NCBI GenBank assembly: GCA_020634575.1 | Contig: JACKBM010000034.1 | Span: 1 to 64,000 of the forward strand | Direction: 5' to 3' | Source of the DNA: Ardenticatenales bacterium | GTDB lineage: Bacteria; Chloroflexota; Anaerolineae; Promineifilales; Promineifilaceae | DNA length: 64,000 bases | In this document: one piece after another, positions 51,023 to 59,372 of the stretch | How positions within the stretch are numbered: the stretch's first letter is position 1 | Layout: each line of letters starts with the position of its first letter | Translations under genes and position numbers: made by a program | The notes under the pieces: generated by a model | Told to the model about the DNA's origin: nothing | Database searches by the model: none | Seen by the model: only the letters and a program-made list of their open reading frames with translations

Positions 51023-53167
51023 ATGAGTACGACGAGCTACGCCCCACCCATCGACTTTGACCTGAGCTACAAACATCTGCAGCTGATGCTGATGCGCATC
51101 GACCTGCATATTCACCGGGAGGCACGGCGCTGGCAGCAGGCAAACAGCAACGCGGCTGACCTGCTGCGCGGCCAATACATCTCTGACGCCGAGGTCAACG
51201 CGCTGCTGAAGCTGCCCTTTGGCATGCATTGGCGCCACCTGGCGGCGGAGAATGGCGATGAGGCGTATGAGCGCGCTTTCCTACAGGCGGAGCAGCAGAT
51301 TGGGCTGTTGCTGAGCCGGGCACCGGCCGGTCAACAAACCCGCCTCCACCAGCTGGCTGATCGCTTCAACCTTTCGCCCTTTGAACTTGATGTCCTTCTC
51401 GTGGTCATGGCGCCCGCCTTTGATCTGCGTTACGAACGGCTCTACGGCTACCTGTTGGATGATGCCACGCGTAAGCGGCCGAGCGTCAACCTCGTCCTCG
51501 ATCTACTCTGCAACCCGGACCCGCAGCGACTGCTAATGCTGCCCTATTTCCAGGCCGAAGCGCCCTTGTTCAAGCTGGGCTTCATTGAAATGGTCAACGA
51601 ACCAGGCATGGTGACGCCGCCCCTGCTCAACCGGGCGCTGGTACCGGACCCGGCCCTGGTGAGCTGGCTGCTGGGCCAGTATGTACCGCACCAGGCGCTG
51701 CAGCCTCATGTCACACTGATGGACAGCCGCGATGGCAGCGCTGATTATCTCGTCGCCGCGCCCCAGCTGGCGGCGCTGGCTACGACCCAGGAGGAGGAGC
51801 CACTGCTGGCCTTCCACGGGGCGGACCTGGAAGCGCAACGGGCCGCGGCCAGACTTCTGGCACAGCAAATCGAAGCGCCGCTACTGCATATTCGCCTGGA
51901 TCGCCTGGGCGAAAGTAATCGGGAATTGGCCCAGTCACTGCGCCTGGCCTTGCGCGACGCCCGGCTGTTGGGGGCGCTGCCGCTGCTGACCGGCTGGGAT
52001 AGCTGTCTACAGAAAGGGGCGGCCCCGGCCGATCTGCTGCAGCAGCTCTGCGACTTCCCCGGCATGGCTATTCTCAGCGGCGCGCAGAAATGGCAGGCGC
52101 GTGACATCCCGCGGGAAAGGGCTTTGATCTGGCTCGACTTTGAGATGCCCGACTATGCTCAGCGGCGCCGGCTGTGGAGCCATTACCTGGCAGAGGCACC
52201 GGCCGGTCTCGCCCTGGATAAGCTGGCCGGCCAATTCCTGCTCAGCACCGGCCAGATCCGCGACGTCGCCCGCACCGCCCGCGACTATGCCACCCGCTTC
52301 GGCCGGCCGCTAGACGACGACGACCTGTTCATCGCCGCTCGCGAACATTCCAGCCCCAAATTAGGCGATTTGGCCCGGAAGATAACACCGCGCTACACCT
52401 GGTCCGATCTTGTGCTACCCCGCGACCCCGTCGCCATCCTGCAAGAGATCGTCAACACCGTCCTGGGCCGGCCGCGGGTGCTGGAGGAATGGGGCGCCGG
52501 CAAAAAGCTGGCCTACTCCGGTGTCACTGTCTTGTTTGCCGGCTCCCCCGGCACCGGCAAGACGATGGCTGCCGAGGTCATCGCCAAAGAGTTGCAGCAG
52601 GATCTGTACAAAATCGACCTCTCCGCTGTGGTCAGCAAATACATCGGCGAAACTGAGAAAAACCTGGAACGGATTTTCAATGAGGCCCAGAGCAGCAATG
52701 CCATCCTTTTCTTCGACGAAGCCGACTCTATCTTCGGCAAACGTTCCGAAGTGAAGGATGCCCATGACCGCTATGCGAATCTTGAGGTGAGTTACCTGCT
52801 GCAGCGGATGGAGTCTTACGATGGCGTGACTATCCTGGCGACCAACCTGCGCGCCAACCTGGATGAGGCGTTTATGCGCCGGCTCCAGTTCGCCGTCGAC
52901 TTTCCCTTCCCGGAATGGCAGGACCGGCTGCGCATCTGGCAAACGCTTTTCCCGCCCTCAATCCCGCATGACCCGGACATTGATTTTGAGCTGTTCGCCA
53001 AACGGTTCAAGCTGGCCGGCGGCAACATCCGCAACATCATCGTCAGCGCCGCTTACCTGGCCGCTGCCGGGGACGAACAGGTGGGCATGAGCCACCTGAT
53101 GCACGGCGCCCGCCGCGAGCTGCAGAAGATGGGTCGCCTGGTCAATAAAGATGATTTCAAGACGTGA
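51023..53167 (+). CDS. eCIS AAA+ ATPase (Pvc15-like)
   Basis: 714 residues. Residues 1-470 hold the degenerate N-terminal AAA-like half common in Pvc15 (LHQLADRFNLSPFELDVLLV); the active AAA+ domain covers about 475-705: Walker A LFAGSPGTGKTMAAEV at about 505, Walker B AILFFDEADSIFGKRSEV, sensor TILATNLRANLDEAFMRRLQ. Pvc15 assists assembly or cargo loading in eCIS. ATG 51023 is taken; TTG 51011 overlapping the TPR stop is possible. A hallmark gene for eCIS as opposed to phage tails. Confidence 0.94.
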   Translation: MSTTSYAPPIDFDLSYKHLQLMLMRIDLHIHREARRWQQANSNAADLLRGQYISDAEVNALLKLPFGMHWRHLAAENGDEAYERAFLQAEQQIGLLLSRAPAGQQTRLHQLADRFNLSPFELDVLLVVMAPAFDLRYERLYGYLLDDATRKRPSVNLVLDLLCNPDPQRLLMLPYFQAEAPLFKLGFIEMVNEPGMVTPPLLNRALVPDPALVSWLLGQYVPHQALQPHVTLMDSRDGSADYLVAAPQLAALATTQEEEPLLAFHGADLEAQRAAARLLAQQIEAPLLHIRLDRLGESNRELAQSLRLALRDARLLGALPLLTGWDSCLQKGAAPADLLQQLCDFPGMAILSGAQKWQARDIPRERALIWLDFEMPDYAQRRRLWSHYLAEAPAGLALDKLAGQFLLSTGQIRDVARTARDYATRFGRPLDDDDLFIAAREHSSPKLGDLARKITPRYTWSDLVLPRDPVAILQEIVNTVLGRPRVLEEWGAGKKLAYSGVTVLFAGSPGTGKTMAAEVIAKELQQDLYKIDLSAVVSKYIGETEKNLERIFNEAQSSNAILFFDEADSIFGKRSEVKDAHDRYANLEVSYLLQRMESYDGVTILATNLRANLDEAFMRRLQFAVDFPFPEWQDRLRIWQTLFPPSIPHDPDIDFELFAKRFKLAGGNIRNIIVSAAYLAAAGDEQVGMSHLMHGARRELQKMGRLVNKDDFKT

Positions 53168-53172
53168 CGCTT

Positions 53173-56100
53173 ATGAGCAATAAAGGCAAATCGACCGACA
53201 AAGTCGCCCGCAAGGCGCCAGCTAAAACCCAGGTTCAACGGCAGAAGCCCGCCACCCAAACGGCGCCGACGGAACTGGGCGCCCTGCACGGCCCGGTCGA
53301 CAACGCCGCCCAGCTCTCCCCGGCCGATCTCAACGATCTGCAGCAAACCTACGGCAACAGCTATGTCCAGCGCGTCTCGCGCCACTCGTCCGCTGCCAAC
53401 CATTCGGCCGGCAAAAGCAGCGCCCCATCCGTCCAGCGCAGCGATGACGTGGCTGAAGGTGGCGATATCTCTGAAGATCTGGAAAGCCGTATCCAGGGGA
53501 GCCAGGGCAGCGGCCATGCCTTGCCAGATGACCTACGTGGCCAGATGGAAGGGCAGCTCGGCGCCGGCTTTGGCGACGTCACCTTGCACACGGACAATGA
53601 AGCTGACGCCCTCAACCGCTCGCTTAAAGCGGAAGCCTTTACCGTTGGCTCAGACATCTATTTCCGCAAGGACACCTACAACCCGGGCTCGCCCCAGGGT
53701 CAGCAGCTCCTGGCCCATGAACTCACCCACGTCGTGCAGCAGGGCGCCAGCCAACCGCAGCCCGAGGGCAGCCCGGGCGGCGCCGCGCCCACCGGCGCCC
53801 CATCCAGCGAAAGTGAAGCAGCCAACGAATCTGTCGAACAGGCCAAAGAAGAACAGAAAGACAAAACGGACGAGCTGAAATCACCAGAGCAAGAAAAAGA
53901 GGAGGCAAACAAGGAAAACCAGAACGAGGTTATTCCTGAGGAGCAGAAAGAAGAAAAATCTGACGACGACGAGCAGCAACAGGAGGAAGAGAAAAAGCAG
54001 GCCAAAGTACCCGGTCCAGAGGCGGCCGAACAGGCCGCCGGCACCTCAGCGAGCGACCTGGCCGAGCAGAAGTTTGAGTCAGTGGCTGACCAGGAAGCGG
54101 ATAGCGACATCCGCCCGCTGCTGCCCACCTGGAGTGAGCTGGCGGAAGGCACCGTCCAGCTCAGTGCGGACCAGACGGAAGAGCTGGATACCCATGCCAG
54201 CACAACCACGTCTGCCGGTGATTCCACAACCGCAGTTGGCGATATTGACCAGAGCGGCCTGGCCAATGACGCGCTGAAAGAAGGCGTCGTTGCCGGTCTG
54301 CAGGAAGGCGCCGCCAACCTGGTCATGAGTACACTCATGCAATTGGTCGCGACCAAGGTGCCGGTCGCCGATGGCCTGATGGCCGGGGCAGCACTGATTT
54401 CGGATCCGGAAGGATGGTGGAAAGAGGAAGGGATTGAAGGACAGTCCAAGCGTTTTATGGCAATCGGCAAGGCGTTCGGCTCCATCGCGGACGAGGACAA
54501 TGATTGGGGGCGGGCTGCCGCGTTTTTTGAGGGAATCCTGGCGATCGTCGAATTTGCCTCCCGCCTGATTAACACCATCAGTAATGTTTTGTCCATCATT
54601 TACGCCGTCGCCTTTCCGCTGAGCTTTGCCCCTTTTATCGGACCGTTTTTCACCGCCATTGTGTCCTACATCAGTCCACTTTTGCCGCCCCTGGGCACCA
54701 TCACGCTGAAGCTGGACATCACAAAGATGGTCCTCTCGCTATTAGCCGCTTTCCTGCGCTACATGGATCTGCTGGAAACAAGCGCTGATCCGCAGAAGCT
54801 GCTGGAAAAACAGGCCAAGCTGCAAAAGCATGTCCAGACATTTGTTTCCGAAGCGGTCACCCAGGGCGGTGAGAAAACCAAAGACAAGGCGTATGACTCC
54901 TACCAGAAACATAAGGTCAACAAGGTCAAGGATCTGCCCGACGCACATCCAGACAAAATTCATGTTGTCGAAAAATATGATTACAAGGGCCAGGACACAG
55001 TAGCCGAACATTCCGCCCGGCAGCAAGCCAAGAAAGATATTGCCGACAAAAAGGCGGCCGTCAAAGCGAAGGAGCGGGATGTTGCCCAGGCTGACGACGC
55101 CACCCGGCCGCAACTTGAAGGCGAATTGCGCCAGCTCAAAACAGAATACGCCGACATGAAAGCCAACCATGTCAAGCGGCAGGAGCGCGCCGCCGCCGAG
55201 GCGGAGTACCAGAAAACAAAACAAGAATCCGATGACCTGGTGGCGCAGGGCAAACCGGAAGACCAGAAACTGCTCGACAAAGAGCTAAAAGGGTTGCGCG
55301 AACGCACCGAACGTGACGAAAACAAGGGTTGGTTTTACCAAAACTTCCAGAAACCGGCCGAACGCTGGAATATGCACCGCAAGGCGCGTGGCGAAGCGGC
55401 TATGGCAGGCGCCCGCGCCCGGGAGGCCAAGCGGGATTACGAAAGCAAGCGCTCCAAATTGGCCGACCCCGACGGGGCCGATGGCCGGCAGCGCAGCGAC
55501 GTGACTGCCTCCGTCGATGCCGCCCGACTGGACACAGCCGCCAAAAAGCAGACAGAACGGGAAAGCCATAGCCGCCTGGTCGAGGCACAGGACACCCACA
55601 AGCGGCGCGCCCAACGGGAAAAAGAGCTCAATCGTTATGCCAGCCAGAGTGAGTCCTCGTCTGCCAAACATACGCAGAAGGCGGCCGACAGCCAGCGCCG
55701 CATCGAAGCAACCGACCGCCGCATCGCCGAGTTGGAAAGCCGGCGCAGCCAGACCGACGATACCACCAGCATCGATGCCCAGATTGGCAAGCTACGTTCG
55801 GATCGGGATGCGCTGGTAGCCAGGAAGCAGAAGGCCGAAGCCGATGCCATCACCGACCGGGACGCCGCAGCTCAGTTCCGCCAGGAAGCTAACGCCGAAA
55901 ATCAACGCGTCGAAGCCGCCCGGCAACAGATGGAACTCAGCCGTCAGGAGTACGATGCCAGGAAGCAGAGCCGCACCGAGGCCGAGGCAGCGCAAAAGCA
56001 GCAGGAAGACACGCTGAAATATCTGGACGCCAAGGAAAAATGGAACACGGCCCGGGAAGAGAATGAAAAATATGTCCTGACAAGTGATGAGCGCAGCGAA

Positions 56101-56280
56101 TATGACCAGCTCAAGCGCGACCTCAAAGATAAGGCTGAGCGGACCCCGCCGGAGCCAATCACTGACGCTGAAGCCAAACGGATGCGTTACCTGGAACGGA
56201 TGGCCCAATGGGAAAAACGGTCCAAACGCTCCTTCAGCGGCCAGAACAAGGATTATTGGGATGCCAAACGGTACGCGTAA
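53173..56280 (+). CDS. Second giant DUF4157 protein with hydrophobic domain and coiled coil
   Basis: 1035 residues. LQQTYGNSYVQRVSRHS near residue 60; DUF4157 at about 115-195 with HELTHVVQQ at 182; an acidic Glu/Lys-rich linker; hydrophobic helices at about 450-535 (FFEGILAIVEFASRLINTIS, PLSFAPFIGPFFTAIVSYIS), then SADPQKLLEKQAKLQKH, matching the sequence after the hydrophobic block of the gene at 46491. A long coiled coil follows (about 605-975, AKKDIADKKAAVKAKERDVA). The two giants are paralogues. Start ATG 53173; GTG 53164 overlapping the ATPase stop is an alternative. Candidate tape measure or cargo. Confidence 0.78.
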   Translation: MSNKGKSTDKVARKAPAKTQVQRQKPATQTAPTELGALHGPVDNAAQLSPADLNDLQQTYGNSYVQRVSRHSSAANHSAGKSSAPSVQRSDDVAEGGDISEDLESRIQGSQGSGHALPDDLRGQMEGQLGAGFGDVTLHTDNEADALNRSLKAEAFTVGSDIYFRKDTYNPGSPQGQQLLAHELTHVVQQGASQPQPEGSPGGAAPTGAPSSESEAANESVEQAKEEQKDKTDELKSPEQEKEEANKENQNEVIPEEQKEEKSDDDEQQQEEEKKQAKVPGPEAAEQAAGTSASDLAEQKFESVADQEADSDIRPLLPTWSELAEGTVQLSADQTEELDTHASTTTSAGDSTTAVGDIDQSGLANDALKEGVVAGLQEGAANLVMSTLMQLVATKVPVADGLMAGAALISDPEGWWKEEGIEGQSKRFMAIGKAFGSIADEDNDWGRAAAFFEGILAIVEFASRLINTISNVLSIIYAVAFPLSFAPFIGPFFTAIVSYISPLLPPLGTITLKLDITKMVLSLLAAFLRYMDLLETSADPQKLLEKQAKLQKHVQTFVSEAVTQGGEKTKDKAYDSYQKHKVNKVKDLPDAHPDKIHVVEKYDYKGQDTVAEHSARQQAKKDIADKKAAVKAKERDVAQADDATRPQLEGELRQLKTEYADMKANHVKRQERAAAEAEYQKTKQESDDLVAQGKPEDQKLLDKELKGLRERTERDENKGWFYQNFQKPAERWNMHRKARGEAAMAGARAREAKRDYESKRSKLADPDGADGRQRSDVTASVDAARLDTAAKKQTERESHSRLVEAQDTHKRRAQREKELNRYASQSESSSAKHTQKAADSQRRIEATDRRIAELESRRSQTDDTTSIDAQIGKLRSDRDALVARKQKAEADAITDRDAAAQFRQEANAENQRVEAARQQMELSRQEYDARKQSRTEAEAAQKQQEDTLKYLDAKEKWNTAREENEKYVLTSDERSEYDQLKRDLKDKAERTPPEPITDAEAKRMRYLERMAQWEKRSKRSFSGQNKDYWDAKRYA

Positions 56281-56309
56281 CATCGCTTCGGTGGGCTGGA
56301 GGCGAAAGA

Positions 56310-57470
56310 ATGGATTGGCAAAGGCCGCTGCCCGCTGGCGATTCGGCCCAGGATAGCGATTGGCCAAAAATATGGCGCCGATCCAGGTGAACGTCAATCT
56401 ATTCACCATCCGCCAGGCTGACCGAGCCCACCGCTTCGGAGGCTGAGGGATTGGCTGATGCCCAGCGGAACGGCAAAGGCAAAGAACCGAAGATTACGCC
56501 ATCAAGGTGAAGCCGGCGAGCGGCAGGAGTTCGCCGTAGAACTGAAAAGACAGCTTACGACACACCGATTACTGGAGCGGCAACAAGCAGGACAGTACCC
56601 CACTGTCATGTCGTTAAACCCGGCGACGCTACCGTAAACGCCAGCCAAAAGTCGGGCGCTAAACCGACGGCCACCTGGCGGATGGCGAGACCTGACCGTG
56701 GCCAAGGTGAAACAAAGTCTATTCAGGTCGATTATTTCCAAATTGAGGAAGATGCTGGGGCGACGACGCCGGTGCGGGTGGAAGATATCCGGCGGCGCTG
56801 GGGAAACCGCCGGTATCCAGCGCCGCGCCGAAGTGACAGAAGAAGAATCTAGAAAAGCGGCCCCATAGGCCAGGGGCTGATCTCAATGGTTTCCTGAATG
56901 CCTCGAAATGAACCAGGAAATTGAAATGGATGACGATGAAATCGAAGCATTCATGCCATCATTGAGCTGGACGAGAGACAGATGGCGGCTGCGCCGCGGC
57001 AAACGATATGACGCCGGAAGAAGCTGACCTGGGAGAACTGTTACCTGAGGAAGGACTGAAACCGGAGTCCTGAGCCATCGTCCGGCGTATGAAGATGGCA
57101 GAAGAAGACGATTGGGCTGAGGACGAACGGAAAGTGATGCTCTGACTGGCCAATAGACCCGGCCAACGGCCTGCCCATGCCGCCCTACGAGACCTTTGAC
57201 CAGATGTCGGCGCTGGCTTATACCCACCGGCAGTTGAAGCCGCCCGGCTGGACCAGGAGGCGACCCAGGAGATCGGCGCCAGATGGCCCCGACGCCGAAT
57301 CGCAGGCCAAAGAGTTGGCGGCACCCGGGCATGTCCAGGCTAACCAGACCGCCATCGCCCTACAATCAGGACATTGACGGTGCTGGCGGCGCAAAAAGAG
57401 ATGGAACAGGCAGGCCGGTGAGCAGGGCTCGGCCCAGCAAGGGCAGCAGCAATCCGGACAGGGCCACGAT
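56310..57470 (+). pseudogene. 5' part of a frameshifted eCIS-locus gene
   Basis: Strong RBS GGAGGCGAAAGA precedes ATG 56310 (MDWQRPLPAGDSAQDSDWPK), 30 bases after the giant DUF4157 stop. From about 56390 no frame stays open for more than about 60 codons, but protein-like pieces follow one another in different frames: EGLADAQRNGKGKEPK, TDYWSGNKQDSTPLS, VKPGDATVNASQKSGAKPTA, KSIQVDYFQIEEDAG, QEIEMDDDEIEAFMP, MTPEEADLGELLPEEGLKPE, MPPYETFDQMSALAY. At least eight one-base indels are needed to join them to the open frame at 57471. Function unknown. Confidence 0.5.
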
Positions 57471-57938
57471 ATGTTCTCGGCCATGTTCATGCCGTTGCTG
57501 GGAGCTATGGGCATGGGCCAGGCGCATGCCGGCACCGGCGACCAGAAAGGGAGCGTCAACGAAACCAAAGAAGGCATGGGGCAGCAGGCGGAAGCGGGCC
57601 GGGCCGGCGTCGAATTGACCTCCATGGGCGTGGCCGTATCCAAGCAGCGCCAGGGCGAAACCCTGCGAGCCCAACAGCAAACACGCTTCGAAGAGAAACG
57701 GCTGCGCGATCTGGATGCTCGCCTGGCTGCCGACCAGGACAAAGCGTTGGAAGGCCAGGAAGAATTTGCTATGCTCACAGACGGGAGCGGCAGCACACAG
57801 GACGAGATCATTGCCGAACAGGACAGCCTGACCGAAACTTATGCTGAGGCCAACGATTATGCGCAATCGTGGGCGGACGAACATTACGCCGTGCGCCAGG
57901 AGCTCTTTGGCGACCTGGAAAGCGAACTGGACGAATGA
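57471..57938 (+). CDS. 3' part of the frameshifted eCIS-locus gene (helical, Gln/Glu-rich)
   Basis: 155 residues of open frame from MFSAMFMPLLGAMGMGQAHA to the stop at 57938; the frame before it (EQGSAQQGQQQSGQGHD) shows that the true gene starts earlier, probably at 56310. After a short hydrophobic segment it is coiled-coil-like (LRAQQQTRFEEKRLRDLDAR) and ends very acidic (FGDLESELDE). The organisation, a hydrophobic patch followed by coiled coil, resembles the giant DUF4157 proteins in miniature. The stop overlaps the start of the TPR-like gene (ATGATG). Confidence 0.6.
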   Translation: MFSAMFMPLLGAMGMGQAHAGTGDQKGSVNETKEGMGQQAEAGRAGVELTSMGVAVSKQRQGETLRAQQQTRFEEKRLRDLDARLAADQDKALEGQEEFAMLTDGSGSTQDEIIAEQDSLTETYAEANDYAQSWADEHYAVRQELFGDLESELDE

Positions 57939-58342
57939 TGGATATGCAGACAATTGACAGGCAAATCGAGGCGGCGCAACAACAGGGCAACCGGGCCGTA
58001 GAAGCGATGCTGCGGGGGCAGAAAGCGGCTGGTTACACCCTGCAGTCAAATTGGCATCTGGCGGCAGCGGAGCTGGAAAAGGCAGCCGCCCTGGCCGAAA
58101 CCGCCGGCTGCCCCTACAACCAGTACCAGTTGCTGGCCCCGGCAAAGTCCTGGCCTACATGCCCGGCGAGACAGCCTGGCAAACACGACCTGGTGATGGC
58201 GCCTGACTCTTCCGCGAAGAGGGCCAGACAACGCAGCCGTACCAGCCCTGCAGAGCCTCGCCCAGGCCTTTTGAGTCAGCCGCCCGACGACGCCCTGGCG
58301 ACCATCGACGAAGCGGGATTGCCCGGCCCAAACCGAAGCTGA
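57935..58342 (+). CDS. TPR-like protein, N-terminal part (frameshifted paralogue of the 50031 gene)
   Basis: Opens MMDMQTIDRQIEAAQQQGNR, then HLAAAELEKAAALAETAGCP, which parallels QFAAAANLAEISG in the TPR protein encoded at 50031. The coding sense is lost after about 58140; the remainder of this frame is not trusted. Overlapping start with the gene upstream implies the same operon and a repeat of the giant-protein plus TPR arrangement. Confidence 0.55.
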   Translation: MMDMQTIDRQIEAAQQQGNRAVEAMLRGQKAAGYTLQSNWHLAAAELEKAAALAETAGCPYNQYQLLAPAKSWPTCPARQPGKHDLVMAPDSSAKRARQRSRTSPAEPRPGLLSQPPDDALATIDEAGLPGPNRS

Positions 58343-58931
58343 CGGGGCCAAATCGTCGCACTGCATCAGCTCCATGCACTCGGCAGGTCCGATGAAGCTG
58401 GATTGGAGTTGATGGAATTTGGCCTGCAGGCGCTGGCTGCGGCGCATCAGCACGGTGTTCCGAGCTGGCGACGGGTGATCAGAGGGCAGCAACAGCCCTT
58501 ATCTTAGAGCGACGGCCAGCTTGACCCGTTGGCACTGACCGAGTTGCAGGCGTTTGTCTCGGGGATAGGCCAGTGGGCCTGCCCCCCGCCTTACTGGCAC
58601 GCGCAGGCACGGCATTGCAGCTGGGCCAGCACGCCCAGTTCAATGAATGGCTGAGGAGGCGTTGCCGACAGCCCTGCCAGAGCAGAGACGGAACGGTATC
58701 TGCATTATTTGTTGGCCGCTCATTCAGGCCGGCTGTTCAGCAGGAAGACCGACCGGCGTGTTGGCCTGCTGCGGTGCCGGGCGTTCCTTACCCATCATCT
58801 TGGCAACAGTGGGCGCGCGATTGACCGGATATTGGATGAGTTGGGTAAAGGTTGGGGACTGCCGGTATGGCTGAGGGCCATCGCCGCCTACCAGGCCTGC
58901 AGACCGGGACGGCAAAACCAGGCGTAACCTC
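58343..58931 (+). pseudogene. Remainder of the frameshifted TPR-like gene
   Basis: Pieces with the Ala/Leu/Gln pattern of the TPR protein occur in different frames, such as IVALHQLHALGRSDEAGLEL near 58355 and RAIDRILDELGKGWGLPVWL near 58815. No frame stays open. The region probably completes a protein of about 325 residues. I see no other gene here. Confidence 0.45.
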
Positions 58932-59372
58932 ATGCAGATGCAGCCCTTTACCGGCCGGGCGCTACCGGCTGGCGCAGCTGCCCGAGCCGGGCGACAACCC
59001 CCAGTTGCCGGCCCGGACGAGCATCTGGACGGCTGGTCACTATCATCTGGCCCCTGCCAGCAGCAGCGAGCTGACCGGCCCAGCCTCAACGCAGCCTCAA
59101 GGCAACCAACGGTTTATGACCGGGGTAGCTGGTCAGAGCACGAGTTCCTGGTCTGCGAGCCACTGGCTGCTTCTGGCTGATAACCCCCGCCCGACGCCGC
59201 CACAGCCCGCACATTCCTGACCCAGTTCAAGGCCATACTGGCGCAGCGCCGTGCCGGTCGTCCCGTCCGGCACTGCCGGGCACCTCTTTGTGCCTGGCCT
59301 GCTCTCCACAGGCGCGCTGCGCCTGCAGCGTCAAATGTAGCGGAGAGTAACTATCTGGCTACTCTGGGTGAC
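58932..59372 (+). pseudogene. Disrupted N-terminal part of FHA membrane protein 1
   Basis: Starts MQMQPF, then in neighbouring frames AGRYRLAQLPEPGDNPQLP, SWSEHEFLVCEPLAASG and TFLTQFKAILAQ, joined by small indels to the open frame from 59373 (GDMLAQWLGVNGAWLPQL). GRYRL-type openings with later FLVCEPL resemble the degraded protein-kinase N-lobe found in FHA membrane protein 2, but too little is readable to be firm. Confidence 0.45.

Noticed and set aside
29340..53167. Contractile prophage or T6SS
   Set aside because: No head, packaging, integrase or lysis genes and no TssJLM membrane complex; the Pvc15-type ATPase, Pvc16 and DUF4157 proteins point to eCIS.
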